Assembly: GCA_946885765.1 (NCBI GenBank)
Contig: CAMPHD010000089.1
Coordinates: 1-10,257, forward strand
Reading direction: 5' to 3'
Source: an uncultured Thalassospira sp.
Lineage (GTDB): Bacteria > Pseudomonadota > Alphaproteobacteria > Rhodospirillales_A > Thalassospiraceae
DNA: 10,257 nucleotides
Part shown: positions 1-7,116 of the stretch, one piece after another
Layout: every line of letters starts with the position of its first letter
How positions within the stretch are numbered: position 1 is the first letter of the stretch
Notes under the pieces: model-generated
Databases searched by the model: none
Told to the model about the DNA's origin: nothing
Seen by the model: only the letters and a program-made list of their open reading frames with translations
Position numbers and translations under genes: made by a program

Positions 1-1065
1 CCGTATGCGGGCGAGTGGGATGCAAAACACATTTTCCCCGAAGAAACCCTGCGCAAGGCGGCCGAACTTGGCTTTGCCGCGATATACACGCGCGAAGATG
101 TCGGGGGATCGGGTCTTGGCCGTCTGGATGCTGCGGTGATTTTCGAAGAATTGGCAAGCGCTTGTCCGTCAACGGCTGCCTATATCTCGATCCACAACAT
201 GGCTTGCTGGATGATCGACCGTTTCGGGAATGAAGATCAGCGCCGGAAATACCTTCCCAAACTTGTCACCATGGAACATTTCGCCAGTTATTGCCTGACA
301 GAGCCGGGGGCAGGATCGGATGCAGGGGCACTCCGCACCCGTGCCGTTCGGGAAGGCGATCACTATATCCTCAATGGCGAGAAGGCATTTATCTCGGGCG
401 GATCGCGCAGTGACGTTTATATTGTCATGGCGCGAACCGGTGATGACAGCCCGAAGGGCATATCAACCTTTATCATCCCGAAAGATGCCGAAGGCCTGTC
501 ATTTGGCAAGCTGGAAGAAAAAATGGGCTGGAACAGCCAGCCGACATCAGCCGTGATTTTCAGCAACTGCAAAATTTCGGTCGAAAACAGGTTGGGTGAC
601 GAAGGCGAGGGCTTCAAATTTGCCATGATGGGACTTGATGGCGGTCGGCTTAATATCTCGGCCTGTTCTATTGGTGGTGCCCGTGCCGCGATGGACCATG
701 CGCGCGATCACATGAAGGTTCGCAAGCAGTTTGGCAAAACGCTTGATCAGTTTCAGGCCTTGCAGTTCAAATATGCTGACATGGTGACCGAGCTTGAGGC
801 AGCACGATTGATGTTGCACAAAGCAGCCTGGAAACTGGACAACAAGGCACCGGATGCAACACAGTTTTGCGCTATGGCGAAACGTTTCGGCACGGATATC
901 GGGTTCAGGGTATGTAATGAAGCGCTACAGCTTCATGGTGGATATGGCTATATCCGCGAATATCCGATTGAAAGGCTTCTGCGCGATCTTCGGGTTCACC
1001 AGATTCTGGAAGGGACCAACGAAATCATGCGCCTGATCATCTCACGTGCCGCGTTAAAGGATTGA
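1..1065 (+). CDS. Isobutyryl-CoA dehydrogenase (acyl-CoA dehydrogenase family), 5' partial
   Basis: FAD enzyme that oxidises isobutyryl-CoA to methacrylyl-CoA in valine breakdown, passing electrons to electron-transfer flavoprotein. The frame is open from base 1, so the start lies outside; 354 codons are present and about 25-30 N-terminal residues are probably missing against the usual ~380. Visible family marks, numbered in the fragment: the first acyl-CoA dehydrogenase signature CLTEPGAGSD (98-107), the second signature around LHGGYGYIREYPIERLLRD (311-329), and the catalytic glutamate of ILEGTNEIMR at residue 337 (codon 1009-1011). The C-terminal end RVHQILEGTNEIMR closely follows mammalian ACAD8 as I remember it, and the next two genes are valine-pathway enzymes, which favours isobutyryl-CoA over 2-methylbutyryl- or butyryl-CoA as substrate. 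Isovaleryl-CoA dehydrogenase is unlikely because its catalytic Glu sits elsewhere. The GTG at 136 is internal, not the start. Confidence 0.9.
   Translation, partial: PYAGEWDAKHIFPEETLRKAAELGFAAIYTREDVGGSGLGRLDAAVIFEELASACPSTAAYISIHNMACWMIDRFGNEDQRRKYLPKLVTMEHFASYCLTEPGAGSDAGALRTRAVREGDHYILNGEKAFISGGSRSDVYIVMARTGDDSPKGISTFIIPKDAEGLSFGKLEEKMGWNSQPTSAVIFSNCKISVENRLGDEGEGFKFAMMGLDGGRLNISACSIGGARAAMDHARDHMKVRKQFGKTLDQFQALQFKYADMVTELEAARLMLHKAAWKLDNKAPDATQFCAMAKRFGTDIGFRVCNEALQLHGGYGYIREYPIERLLRDLRVHQILEGTNEIMRLIISRAALKD
1056..1061 (+). promoter_or_regulatory. Ribosome binding site of the hydrolase gene, inside the upstream gene
   Basis: AAAGGA lies within the last codons of the dehydrogenase gene, 7 bases before the ATG at 1069. 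Only three bases separate the stop (1063-1065) from that ATG, so the two genes are probably translationally coupled. Confidence 0.6.
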
Positions 1066-1068
1066 TTT

Positions 1069-2166
1069 ATGAGCAACGAAAACGCGACAAGTTCGCCACA
1101 TGGCAATGAGGCATCCGTCGTTTTCTCGAAAGACGGGGCCATCGGTCATATCCTGTTAAACCGCCCCAAGGCATTGAATGCGCTTGATCTGCCGATGGTT
1201 GATGCGATCACAGCCAAACTTCGTGAATGGGAAAACGATGCGACGGTTGCAATCGTGATCGAAGGGGCGGGAGAAAAGGCCTTTTGTGCCGGTGGCGACA
1301 TTCGCGGACTTTATGATGCGCGAAAACGTGATGACGATGCGCTGCTTGATGCTTTCTATCGGCGGGAATACTGCCTGAACAATTATATTGCCACATATCC
1401 CAAGCCCTACGTCGCCTTGATGAACGGCATTACGATGGGCGGGGGCGTCGGGGTTTCGGTACATGGGCATTTCCGGGTGGTGACGGAACGTACATTGTTT
1501 GCCATGCCGGAAACCGGGATCGGGTTCTTCCCCGATGTCGGGGGCGGTTATTTTCTGTCCCGTTGCCCGGGGCAGATCGGCCTGTATCTTGGATTGACAG
1601 GTGCCCGGACCAAGGCGTCAGATTGCCTTTATGCCGGTTTGGCAACCCATCATGTGAATAGCGAAAATATTGCTGCGCTGAAGTCGGAACTATCCGCCAT
1701 AAAGGGTGGAAATGATCCTTTTGCTGCGGTGAAGAAGGTTCTGGATGATCATCATGTAAAAGGTGAAGAGGGTGTTCTGAAACCGCTGCGCACTGAAATC
1801 GACCGATTGTTTGGGGTCGATACGGTGGCAGATATTTTTGCCGCACTTGATGCGTCTTCGACTGATTTTGCCAAAGAAACGGCCAAAATACTGCGAAGCA
1901 AATCGCCAATTGCTGTTTGCGTGACGTTCGAACAGATCCGTCAGGGACGCGACATGACGCTGGCGCAGGATCTGGCGATGGAATTCCGTTTGTCACAGCG
2001 CACCGTTCGTATGCCCGATCTGTTCGAAGGAGTCCGTGCGGTGATTGTTGACAAGGATCACAGTCCAAGATGGCAACACGCCGATATTGGTCAGGTCGAT
2101 CCGCGCGATGTGGCGGCATATTTTGACCTTTTACCTGAAGATAAAGAGTTGAAGTTGCAGTTCTGA
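1069..2166 (+). CDS. 3-hydroxyisobutyryl-CoA hydrolase (enoyl-CoA hydratase/isomerase superfamily)
   Basis: Hydrolyses 3-hydroxyisobutyryl-CoA to free 3-hydroxyisobutyrate and CoA, the step that commits valine carbon to a CoA-free intermediate. The 365-residue protein is a crotonase-fold enzyme with the long C-terminal part typical of HIBCH rather than of plain hydratases (~260 aa). Visible motifs: oxyanion-hole segment AFCAGGDIRG (71-80), NGITMGGGVGVSVHG (119-133), and MPETGIGFFPDVGGGY (146-161), in which Glu148 and Asp156 correspond by spacing to the catalytic Glu/Asp pair of human HIBCH. The C-terminal SQRTVRMPDLFEGVRAV (309-325) with DKDHSPRW is also characteristic. Its position between an isobutyryl-CoA dehydrogenase and mmsB agrees with this role. 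A long-chain or broad enoyl-CoA hydratase is the alternative, much less likely given the HIBCH-specific stretches. Confidence 0.93.
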   Translation: MSNENATSSPHGNEASVVFSKDGAIGHILLNRPKALNALDLPMVDAITAKLREWENDATVAIVIEGAGEKAFCAGGDIRGLYDARKRDDDALLDAFYRREYCLNNYIATYPKPYVALMNGITMGGGVGVSVHGHFRVVTERTLFAMPETGIGFFPDVGGGYFLSRCPGQIGLYLGLTGARTKASDCLYAGLATHHVNSENIAALKSELSAIKGGNDPFAAVKKVLDDHHVKGEEGVLKPLRTEIDRLFGVDTVADIFAALDASSTDFAKETAKILRSKSPIAVCVTFEQIRQGRDMTLAQDLAMEFRLSQRTVRMPDLFEGVRAVIVDKDHSPRWQHADIGQVDPRDVAAYFDLLPEDKELKLQF

Positions 2167-2170
2167 CTGG

Positions 2171-2187
2171 TTCTGTAACTGACAGAA
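2171..2187. repeat. Inverted repeat TTCTGT-N5-ACAGAA
   Basis: Perfect 6-base arms with a 5-base centre, five bases after the hydrolase stop codon. With no T tract after it, it is not an intrinsic terminator. It may be a short mRNA hairpin or a protein-binding site in the 66-base gap before mmsB; function is unknown. Confidence 0.4.
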
Positions 2188-2199
2188 ATCAAAACAGAA

Positions 2200-2214
2200 T
2201 CTCGATCATCGAGA
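2200..2214. repeat. 15-bp perfect palindrome TCTCGATCATCGAGA upstream of mmsB
   Basis: Seven-base arms around a single central C, ending 4 bases before the mmsB Shine-Dalgarno (AGAGGAG, 2219-2225). In DNA it looks like a dimeric-regulator operator; in RNA it would form a compact stem-loop immediately upstream of the ribosome binding site. Which of the two, if either, cannot be told from sequence. Confidence 0.5.
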
Positions 2215-2232
2215 AATCAGAGGAGACTCCAA

Positions 2233-3123
2233 ATGGCGAAAATCGGTTTCATCGGTCTGGGAAATATGGGTGGGCCGATGGCGGCCAACCTGATCAAGGC
2301 TGGTCATTCGCTGAAGGTTTTTGATTTGTCCGAAGCCGCAGTCAGCAAGGCGGTTGAATCGGGTGCAACCAAGGCATCGACGGTTGCCGATGCGGCAAAG
2401 GATGTCGAATTCGTTGTCACGGTTCTTCCCGCTGGAAAGCACGTCCTGTCAGTTTATGACGGACCAGATGGCGTGATTGCCAATGCCAAGGCGGGCACTC
2501 TTTTGATTGATAGCTCCACCATAGAAGTTGATGCCGCACGCAAGGCGGCCGAACTGGCGAAGGCCAAAGGTCTTGGTGCAGTTGATGCGCCGATCTCTGG
2601 TGGGGTTGCCGGGGCTACTGCCGGAACACTGACATTCATGGTCGGTGGCGATGATGGCGATTTTGATCGTGCGAAGCCGGTTCTTGAAGGAATGGGCCGC
2701 AATATCATTCACGCAGGCACCAGCGGGGCCGGGCAGGCGGCAAAGATTTGCAACAACATGGTGCTTGGCGTCAGCATGATTGCGGTGTCCGAGGCCTTTA
2801 TGCTGGCAAAGCGTCTGGGGCTTGATGCGCAGAAGCTGTTTGATATTTCGTCAAAAGCATCAGGTCAGTGCTGGTCATTGACCAGTTATTGCCCTGTACC
2901 GGGACCGGTCCCGACGTCGCCAGCAAATCGCGATTATCAACCGGGATTTGCCGTGGACATGATGCTCAAAGATCTGAAGCTGGCGCAGCAGGCCGCGGCA
3001 TCGTCTGGCGCGACAACACCGATGGGAGCATTGGCCGAAAGCCTGTATGCCCTTTATTCGAATGGTGGAAATGGCGGGATGGATTTCTCGGCAATTGTCA
3101 AAATGCTGGATGGAGACAAGTAA
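2233..3123 (+). CDS. mmsB: 3-hydroxyisobutyrate dehydrogenase
   Basis: Oxidises 3-hydroxyisobutyrate to methylmalonate semialdehyde in valine catabolism. The 296 residues match the family length. An N-terminal Rossmann domain opens with the nucleotide-binding loop GFIGLGNMGGPMAANL (5-20); Asp31 at the end of the second strand suggests NAD+ rather than NADP+ (inference from the family rule). Other family marks are the substrate-binding segment DAPISGGVAGA (118-128), the catalytic Lys171 with Asn175 in KICNN, and FAVDMMLKDL (239-248) with a conserved lysine. The all-helical C-terminal domain is complete. The ATG at 2233 follows AGAGGAG (2219-2225) at a 7-base spacing. It is the last gene of the operon and is followed directly by a terminator. 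Related tartronate semialdehyde reductase is the alternative, disfavoured by the neighbours. Confidence 0.95.
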   Translation: MAKIGFIGLGNMGGPMAANLIKAGHSLKVFDLSEAAVSKAVESGATKASTVADAAKDVEFVVTVLPAGKHVLSVYDGPDGVIANAKAGTLLIDSSTIEVDAARKAAELAKAKGLGAVDAPISGGVAGATAGTLTFMVGGDDGDFDRAKPVLEGMGRNIIHAGTSGAGQAAKICNNMVLGVSMIAVSEAFMLAKRLGLDAQKLFDISSKASGQCWSLTSYCPVPGPVPTSPANRDYQPGFAVDMMLKDLKLAQQAAASSGATTPMGALAESLYALYSNGGNGGMDFSAIVKMLDGDK

Positions 3124-3150
3124 CGTTACGGCATTGTGAAGTGTATTATG

Positions 3151-3180
3151 CAGGCCCGGTATTTGCCGGGCCTGTTTTTT
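3151..3180 (+). terminator. Intrinsic terminator of the valine-degradation operon
   Basis: Nine-base GC-rich stem (CAGGCCCGG at 3151-3159 with CCGGGCCTG at 3166-3174), six-base loop, then six T residues (3175-3180). It lies 27 bases after the mmsB stop and separates the operon from everything downstream. Confidence 0.95.
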
Positions 3181-3220
3181 ATGAATACCGTGGCCTGCAT
3201 TAGTGGTAGATTTGTGCAGG

Positions 3221-3249
3221 TTGACGATGAAAATGCCGATACAGAAATT
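3221..3249 (+). promoter_or_regulatory. Candidate promoter for the small 63-aa gene
   Basis: TTGACG (3221-3226) is a strong -35 match and is followed, after 17 bases, by GAAATT (3244-3249), a weak -10. A start about 7 bases further would fall near 3256, almost at the ATG (3263), giving a very short or leaderless mRNA. The -10 is poor, so this is a suggestion only. Confidence 0.25.
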
Positions 3250-3262
3250 CCCGGATTGATGA

Positions 3263-3454
3263 ATGACAACAAGAAACAGTGTACCGCGCGAAATCTATTT
3301 CGAATTGAGACAGGTTGGAAACTATCTGCGTTGTACGGCAATTGATGGAAAAACGGGAATCGAGGTGACTGTTGCCGGTCCGGTTTCAAGGAATCCGGAG
3401 CAACTCAAGCGCGTCGCGGTACAAAAACTTGAATACGTCCTCAATAAGGGATAA
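3263..3454 (+). CDS. Small conserved-looking protein, possibly DUF6898 family
   Basis: A 63-residue soluble protein with no signal peptide, membrane segment or cysteine-based metal site. The body EIYFELRQVGNYLRCTAID (10-28) followed by GTEVTV-like and GPV segments and the C-terminal LKRVAVQKLEYVLNK (48-62) suggests a small beta-hairpin-plus-helix fold. From memory this pattern resembles the short alphaproteobacterial DUF6898 family, whose function is unknown; I could not search to confirm. It stands alone between a terminator and the liv control region. An in-frame TGA at 3260-3262 sits directly before the ATG, so the start cannot be further upstream. No Shine-Dalgarno is visible, which may mean leaderless translation or weak expression. 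Coding character is supported by the alternating polar/hydrophobic pattern and an amphipathic C-terminus. Confidence 0.6.
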   Translation: MTTRNSVPREIYFELRQVGNYLRCTAIDGKTGIEVTVAGPVSRNPEQLKRVAVQKLEYVLNKG

Positions 3455-3489
3455 AGTATACAATATAAAGAGCAATGCATTCGGTGGCG

Positions 3490-3530
3490 TTGGTGTTTTA
3501 TTCTAAGAATGAAATACGATTTGGTGTTTT
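3490..3530 (+). repeat. Direct repeat TTGGTGTTTT, two copies 31 bases apart
   Basis: Identical 10-base copies at 3490-3499 and 3521-3530. The 31-base period is close to three helical turns, so both would face the same side of the DNA. The second copy is also the left half of an inverted repeat TTGGT-N7-ACCAA (3521-3537). Between the copies lies ATTCTAAGAAT (3500-3510), a palindrome with 5-base arms. The arrangement suggests a regulator-binding region but the protein is unknown. Confidence 0.45.
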
Positions 3531-3546
3531 TGACCAATTTATCAAA

Positions 3547-3558
3547 GCTGCTTGCAGC
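3547..3558. repeat. Short inverted repeat GCTGC-TT-GCAGC
   Basis: Five-base arms with a two-base centre, no T tract after it. It is too short to be a terminator by itself; possibly part of the liv control region. Confidence 0.3.
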
Positions 3559-3581
3559 CTTCGACCTCATGTGTCTAAGGT

Positions 3582-3609
3582 TTGTGCTCTAATCGCGCTT
3601 TTGGATAAT
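3582..3609 (+). promoter_or_regulatory. Candidate promoter of the livHMGF operon
   Basis: TTGTGC (3582-3587) and GATAAT (3604-3609) are separated by 16 bases and resemble -35 and -10 boxes. Transcription would start near 3616, leaving a leader of about 190 bases before livH. The -35 matches only in its first three bases, so the call is tentative; other promoters in this gap are possible. Confidence 0.3.
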
Positions 3610-3673
3610 GAACCACAATAAGAATGGTCGTGCCCAAAAGCTAGAACCGGGGAAAACCCGATAACAAAAAGAC

Positions 3674-3709
3674 GGAGGCTTCGGAGGTTTGCTAGGGGGC
3701 AATGGGGAG
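3674..3709 (+). other. Purine-rich tract with tandem GGAGG, GGGGG and GGGGAG
   Basis: GGAGG occurs at 3674-3678 and 3683-3687, GGGGG at 3695-3699 and GGGGAG at 3704-3709. These are Shine-Dalgarno-like but about 100 bases from livH. They lie just before the ATG at 3702 of an out-of-frame reading frame. Four GG pairs in GGAGG-N4-GGAGG could also form a two-layer G-quadruplex in the transcript. What it does is unknown. Confidence 0.4.
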
Positions 3710-3728
3710 ACTTGGTCTCATCCAATCA

Positions 3729-3740
3729 ATACAGCTGTAT
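3729..3740. repeat. 12-bp perfect palindrome ATACAGCTGTAT
   Basis: Fully symmetric 12-mer about 70 bases before livH. It has the size and symmetry of a dimeric repressor operator; no specific regulator can be assigned. Confidence 0.45.
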
Positions 3741-3795
3741 CTTGTTTTGCACCTTCAGCCAGTCGGTCGAAGACCTCGTTTGTCTGTGCCAAATC

Positions 3796-3800
3796 TAAGG
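3796..3800 (+). promoter_or_regulatory. Ribosome binding site and upstream limit of livH
   Basis: TAAGG ends 7 bases before the ATG at 3808. The TAA of this same stretch (3796-3798) is in frame with livH, so no earlier start is possible and 3808 is fixed as the first usable ATG. Confidence 0.6.
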
Positions 3801-3807
3801 TTGTGCA

Positions 3808-4731
3808 ATGGATTGGGCTTATTTCTTACAACAATTGATCAACGGTCTGACGCTGGGAGCCATCTACGGTTTGATCGCCATCGGCTACACGATGGTCTAC
3901 GGCATCATCGGTATGATCAACTTCGCGCACGGCGAAATCTATATGCTGGGCGCGTTTCATTCCCTGATTACCTTCCTGATCTGTCAGGCAGCAGGGATCA
4001 GCGGTATACTTCCGCTTACACTTCTTTTGATGCTGTTCGTGTCAATGGTGCTCACCTCTATCTATGGGTGGGGCGTTGAACGTATTGCATACAGGCCGCT
4101 GCGTGGATCATTCCGTCTTGCAGCGCTGATTTCGGCCATCGGCATGTCGATCTTCCTGCAGAACTTCGTTCAGATTTCGCAGGGTGCCCGCGTGAAGCCG
4201 ATGCAGCCACTGATTGAGGGTGGCATCACCCTGATGGAAAGCCCGAATTTCAACGTTCAGCTCAGCTATATGCAGATCGTCATTATTATTTTGACCTTCG
4301 TGCTTATGGTTGTGTTCTCGACGCTGATTGCGAAAACCTCATTGGGTCGCGCCCAGCGCGCCTGTGAGCAGGATCGCACGATGGCAGGCCTTCTTGGTGT
4401 CAACGTTGACCGCACGATCTCCACGACCTTTGTCATGGGTGCTGCCTTGGCTGCTGTCGCAGGCATGATGGTTACTCTGTATTACGGTGTGATCGACTTC
4501 TATATCGGCTTCCTTGCCGGTGTTAAGGCGTTCACTGCGGCCGTTCTGGGCGGGATCGGTTCACTTCCGGGCGCAATGCTTGGTGGCCTCCTGATTGGTT
4601 TGATCGAAGCATTTTGGTCGGGATATCTCACGATCGAATACAAGGACGTTGCGACGTTCGGTATTCTGGTTCTCGTGCTGATCTTCCGTCCGTGGGGTCT
4701 GCTTGGTAAGCCGGAAGTGGAGAAAGTCTGA
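3808..4731 (+). CDS. livH: Branched-chain amino acid ABC transporter permease LivH
   Basis: One of the two membrane subunits of the HAAT/LIV importer that moves leucine, isoleucine and valine across the inner membrane. The 307 residues match LivH/BraD. The N-terminus [21 protein letters not shown] followed by [14 protein letters not shown] (37-50) is the family hallmark. Several hydrophobic helices follow, with a cytoplasmic loop [20 protein letters not shown] (179-198) corresponding to the EAA-like contact with the ATPases, then [22 protein letters not shown] (239-260), also typical. The stop overlaps the livM start by one base (TGATG), showing tight co-translation. Leu/Ile/Val are the likely substrates by family; amides or other hydrophobic amino acids are possible, because related Urt systems carry urea, but the neighbouring valine pathway and the LivJ-like binding protein argue against that. 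Confidence 0.96.
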   Translation: MDWAYFLQQLINGLTLGAIYGLIAIGYTMVYGIIGMINFAHGEIYMLGAFHSLITFLICQAAGISGILPLTLLLMLFVSMVLTSIYGWGVERIAYRPLRGSFRLAALISAIGMSIFLQNFVQISQGARVKPMQPLIEGGITLMESPNFNVQLSYMQIVIIILTFVLMVVFSTLIAKTSLGRAQRACEQDRTMAGLLGVNVDRTISTTFVMGAALAAVAGMMVTLYYGVIDFYIGFLAGVKAFTAAVLGGIGSLPGAMLGGLLIGLIEAFWSGYLTIEYKDVATFGILVLVLIFRPWGLLGKPEVEKV

Positions 4732-6251
4732 TGTCGTCTCTTCTTACTTCTTCACGAACTTCCGGTGCAGATATCGTCAAGGAACTTGCGTTTTTTGCCG
4801 TGATCGCACTGTTGATGTCAGTCATGATTCTTGGTGTCGAAACGGTTGACCGTCCGACAGGTCTGGAACTCGCCGTTCGTTGGGATCTTGTGCTGACAGC
4901 CATTGTTGCGACCATCATCGGCCGTTTGGCATTGATTGTGCGTCGCGAACATATTTCCCGTATCGGGCAGGCTGTACTGATAACTGTTGCTGCGGTGACG
5001 GTTTTCGAGATGTTTGTCCGGTTCCGCGAACTTGATGACCGCTGGGTTCATCCTGTCTTTATTGACATGGCGCTAAGTAGCGCTACCAGCATTGTGGTCT
5101 CTGTGGCGTTTCTCGTCATCGTTTTTGCCATCGCCTATTTCAGCATGAAAAAAACGGGGCCGGTCGAGGAAGATAGCGCACCAAAGATCTCGGCGAAAAT
5201 TCAGCTGGCTTATCGTACCAACACCAAAAAAATCGGTGCGGTTGGAATTCTGTTCTTCCTAATCTATCCATTCCTGTTTGGTGAAAATCGTTCTGCGATC
5301 GACCTTGCGACACTCGTCATGATTTACATCATGCTGGGATGGGGGCTGAATATCGTTGTTGGCTTGGCCGGGCTTCTTGATCTCGGTTATGTCGCATTCT
5401 ATGCGGTTGGTGCGTATTCCTATGCCTTGCTGTCACAGAATTTCGACCTCAGCTTCTGGTTATGTCTTCCGCTTGCTGGCATATTTGCCGCAAGCTTCGG
5501 CATCATCCTTGGTTTTCCGGTTCTGCGATTGCGCGGGGACTATCTTGCAATTGTCACCCTTGGCTTTGGCGAGATTATCCGCGTCATTCTGATCAACTGG
5601 TATGATCTGACAGGCGGCCCGGACGGGATTTCTTCAATTGAGCGTCCAAGTTTCTTCGGCTTTGCCGATTTCAGCCGCCGTGTTCCTGATGGCATGCTGG
5701 GATTCAACGAGTTGTTTGGCCTTGAATACTCGTCGATGCATCGCCTGATCTTCCTGTATTATCTGATACTTGTGCTGGCACTTGTGACGGCCTTTGTCAC
5801 TGTACGTTTGCGCAAACTGCCTATCGGTCGTGCATGGGAAGCGTTGCGCGAAGACGAAATCGCCTGCCGTTCGCTGGGGATCAACCCGACAAACACCAAA
5901 CTGTCGGCATTTGCCATCGGTGCAATGTTTGGCGGCTTTGCCGGCGCATTCTTTGCAACTCGTCAGGGCTTCATCAGTCCTGAAAGCTTCACCTTCCTTG
6001 AATCTGCCGTGATCCTGGCCATCGTTGTTCTGGGGGGGATGGGCAGTCAGATCGGGGTGGTTCTTGCCGCGATTGTGATGATTGGTTTCCCGGAAATGTT
6101 CCGTGAACTCGCCGAATATCGCATGCTGATTTTCGGGGCTGGTATGGTTGCCATCATGTTGTGGCGTCCGCGCGGATTGCTGTCTTTCCGTGATCCGACC
6201 ATCCTGCTGAATATGAGCAAGGAAGAAAAAGTTGCCGGAGAAGTCAAATGA
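4731..6251 (+). CDS. livM: Branched-chain amino acid ABC transporter permease LivM, long N-terminus
   Basis: Second membrane subunit of the importer, pairing with LivH. The conserved LivM core starts near residue 168 and includes [20 protein letters not shown] (195-214), [19 protein letters not shown] (216-234), [20 protein letters not shown] (265-284) and the cytoplasmic loop [19 protein letters not shown] (366-384). At 506 residues it is longer than E. coli LivM (about 425). The first ~140 residues carry about four extra hydrophobic segments (approximately 17-36, 53-70, 78-96 and 113-139), a LivHM N-terminal-type region that includes [11 protein letters not shown], comparable to the E. coli N-terminus. 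GGAG at 4719-4722 gives an 8-base spacing to the ATG at 4731. Its stop overlaps livG by four bases (ATGA). Function is secure; the role of the extended N-terminus is not. Confidence 0.95.
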   Translation: MSSLLTSSRTSGADIVKELAFFAVIALLMSVMILGVETVDRPTGLELAVRWDLVLTAIVATIIGRLALIVRREHISRIGQAVLITVAAVTVFEMFVRFRELDDRWVHPVFIDMALSSATSIVVSVAFLVIVFAIAYFSMKKTGPVEEDSAPKISAKIQLAYRTNTKKIGAVGILFFLIYPFLFGENRSAIDLATLVMIYIMLGWGLNIVVGLAGLLDLGYVAFYAVGAYSYALLSQNFDLSFWLCLPLAGIFAASFGIILGFPVLRLRGDYLAIVTLGFGEIIRVILINWYDLTGGPDGISSIERPSFFGFADFSRRVPDGMLGFNELFGLEYSSMHRLIFLYYLILVLALVTAFVTVRLRKLPIGRAWEALREDEIACRSLGINPTNTKLSAFAIGAMFGGFAGAFFATRQGFISPESFTFLESAVILAIVVLGGMGSQIGVVLAAIVMIGFPEMFRELAEYRMLIFGAGMVAIMLWRPRGLLSFRDPTILLNMSKEEKVAGEVK

Positions 6252-7099
6252 CCGACAACGTACAGCTTGAAGTCGAACACCTTACCATGCGCTTTGGCGG
6301 TCTGGTTGCCATTGATGATCTTTCGTTTACCGCAAGAAAGCGTGAGATTACGGCAATCATCGGCCCGAACGGGGCAGGGAAAACCACGGTTTTCAACTGC
6401 CTTACCGGGTTCTATGTTCCGACCGAGGGACGTCTGACGCTTTATGCCAATGACGGACCGCGTTTGCTCGAACGTATGGAAGGTTTCCGCATTCCGCGCA
6501 ACAATGGTGTGGCACGTACTTTCCAGAACATTCGCCTGTTCACAGGCATGACCGTTCTGGAAAACCTGGTTGTCGCCCAGCATAACCAGCTTATGGAGGC
6601 ATCCGCCTTTTCGCTGGCAGGGCTTTTCAATCTTGGTCGCTATACCAGTGCCGAGAAAGAAGCGCTTGAAACCGCCAAGTTCTGGCTCAACAAGGTTGGC
6701 CTGTATGATCAGGCTGACTGGAATGCCGGTAACCTGCCCTATGGTTCCCAGCGTCGTCTCGAGATTGCGCGTGCGATGTGCGTCAATCCTTCCTTGCTGT
6801 GTCTTGACGAGCCGGCAGCAGGCCTTAACCCCCGTGAATCTGCGGAGCTCAACGTTCTGTTGCAAAGCATCCGCGACGATCAGGGGATCGGCCTTTTGTT
6901 GATCGAACATGACATGAGCGTCGTCATGAAGATTTCCGATCATGTGATCGTGCTTGATTACGGTAAAAAGATTGCCGATGGCAATCCTGACGAAATCAAA
7001 AACGATCCGGCAGTTATTCGTGCTTACCTCGGTGAGGAAGAAGACGATGAGCTGCCGCCGGAAGTCGCTGCCGACCTTCATCTTGATCCGAATGCGTAG
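6248..7099 (+). CDS. livG: Branched-chain amino acid ABC transporter ATP-binding protein LivG
   Basis: Cytoplasmic ATPase that powers the importer as a heterodimer with LivF. In the 283 residues: Walker [10 protein letters not shown] (39-47), Q-loop Gln93 in [10 protein letters not shown], signature [15 protein letters not shown] (163-177), Walker B LLCLDEP (183-189) followed by the LivG-typical AAGLNPRE, and the switch histidine His221 in LLIEHDM. The usual signature in this branch is YGQQ, so YGSQ here is a mild variation that should not abolish activity. The C-terminus ends in an acidic tail (EEEDDE, 263-268) beyond the conserved GEE end. GGAG at 6237-6240 precedes the ATG by 7 bases, and the ATGA overlap with livM indicates translational coupling. 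Confidence 0.96.
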   Translation: MTDNVQLEVEHLTMRFGGLVAIDDLSFTARKREITAIIGPNGAGKTTVFNCLTGFYVPTEGRLTLYANDGPRLLERMEGFRIPRNNGVARTFQNIRLFTGMTVLENLVVAQHNQLMEASAFSLAGLFNLGRYTSAEKEALETAKFWLNKVGLYDQADWNAGNLPYGSQRRLEIARAMCVNPSLLCLDEPAAGLNPRESAELNVLLQSIRDDQGIGLLLIEHDMSVVMKISDHVIVLDYGKKIADGNPDEIKNDPAVIRAYLGEEEDDELPPEVAADLHLDPNA

Positions 7100-7116
7100 C
7101 GAGGGAGCAGATCGAT

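Larger units (their letters stand above)
3455..3807 (+). promoter_or_regulatory. 353-base gene-free region upstream of livH (liv control region)
   Basis: No convincing complete gene lies here. The stretch starts AT-rich (3452-3470) and then carries several short ordered elements: a direct repeat of TTGGTGTTTT, inverted repeats at 3500-3510, 3521-3537, 3547-3558 and 3707-3719, a possible promoter around 3582-3609, a purine-rich segment with repeated GGAGG/GGGGG (3674-3709), and a 12-bp palindrome at 3729-3740. No terminator is visible. As the first long gap before a five-gene transporter operon it should hold its promoter and regulatory sites. Individual elements are listed separately. Confidence 0.7.

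Noticed and set aside
1430..2119. 229-codon reading frame on the - strand opposite the 3-hydroxyisobutyryl-CoA hydrolase
   Set aside because: Low-complexity Pro/Arg/His-rich translation typical of a shadow frame; the + strand gene has clear catalytic motifs.
3136..3345. 69-codon + strand frame after mmsB
   Set aside because: It runs through the terminator stem and T tract and overlaps the better 63-aa gene in another frame.
3648..3660. Small CGGG-GAAAA... CCCG stem in the livH leader
   Set aside because: Only four base pairs; not distinguishable from chance and not a terminator.
6047..7081. 344-codon reading frame on the - strand across livM and livG
   Set aside because: It lies entirely opposite two secure transporter genes, has no recognisable domain and arises from the codon bias of the + strand genes.
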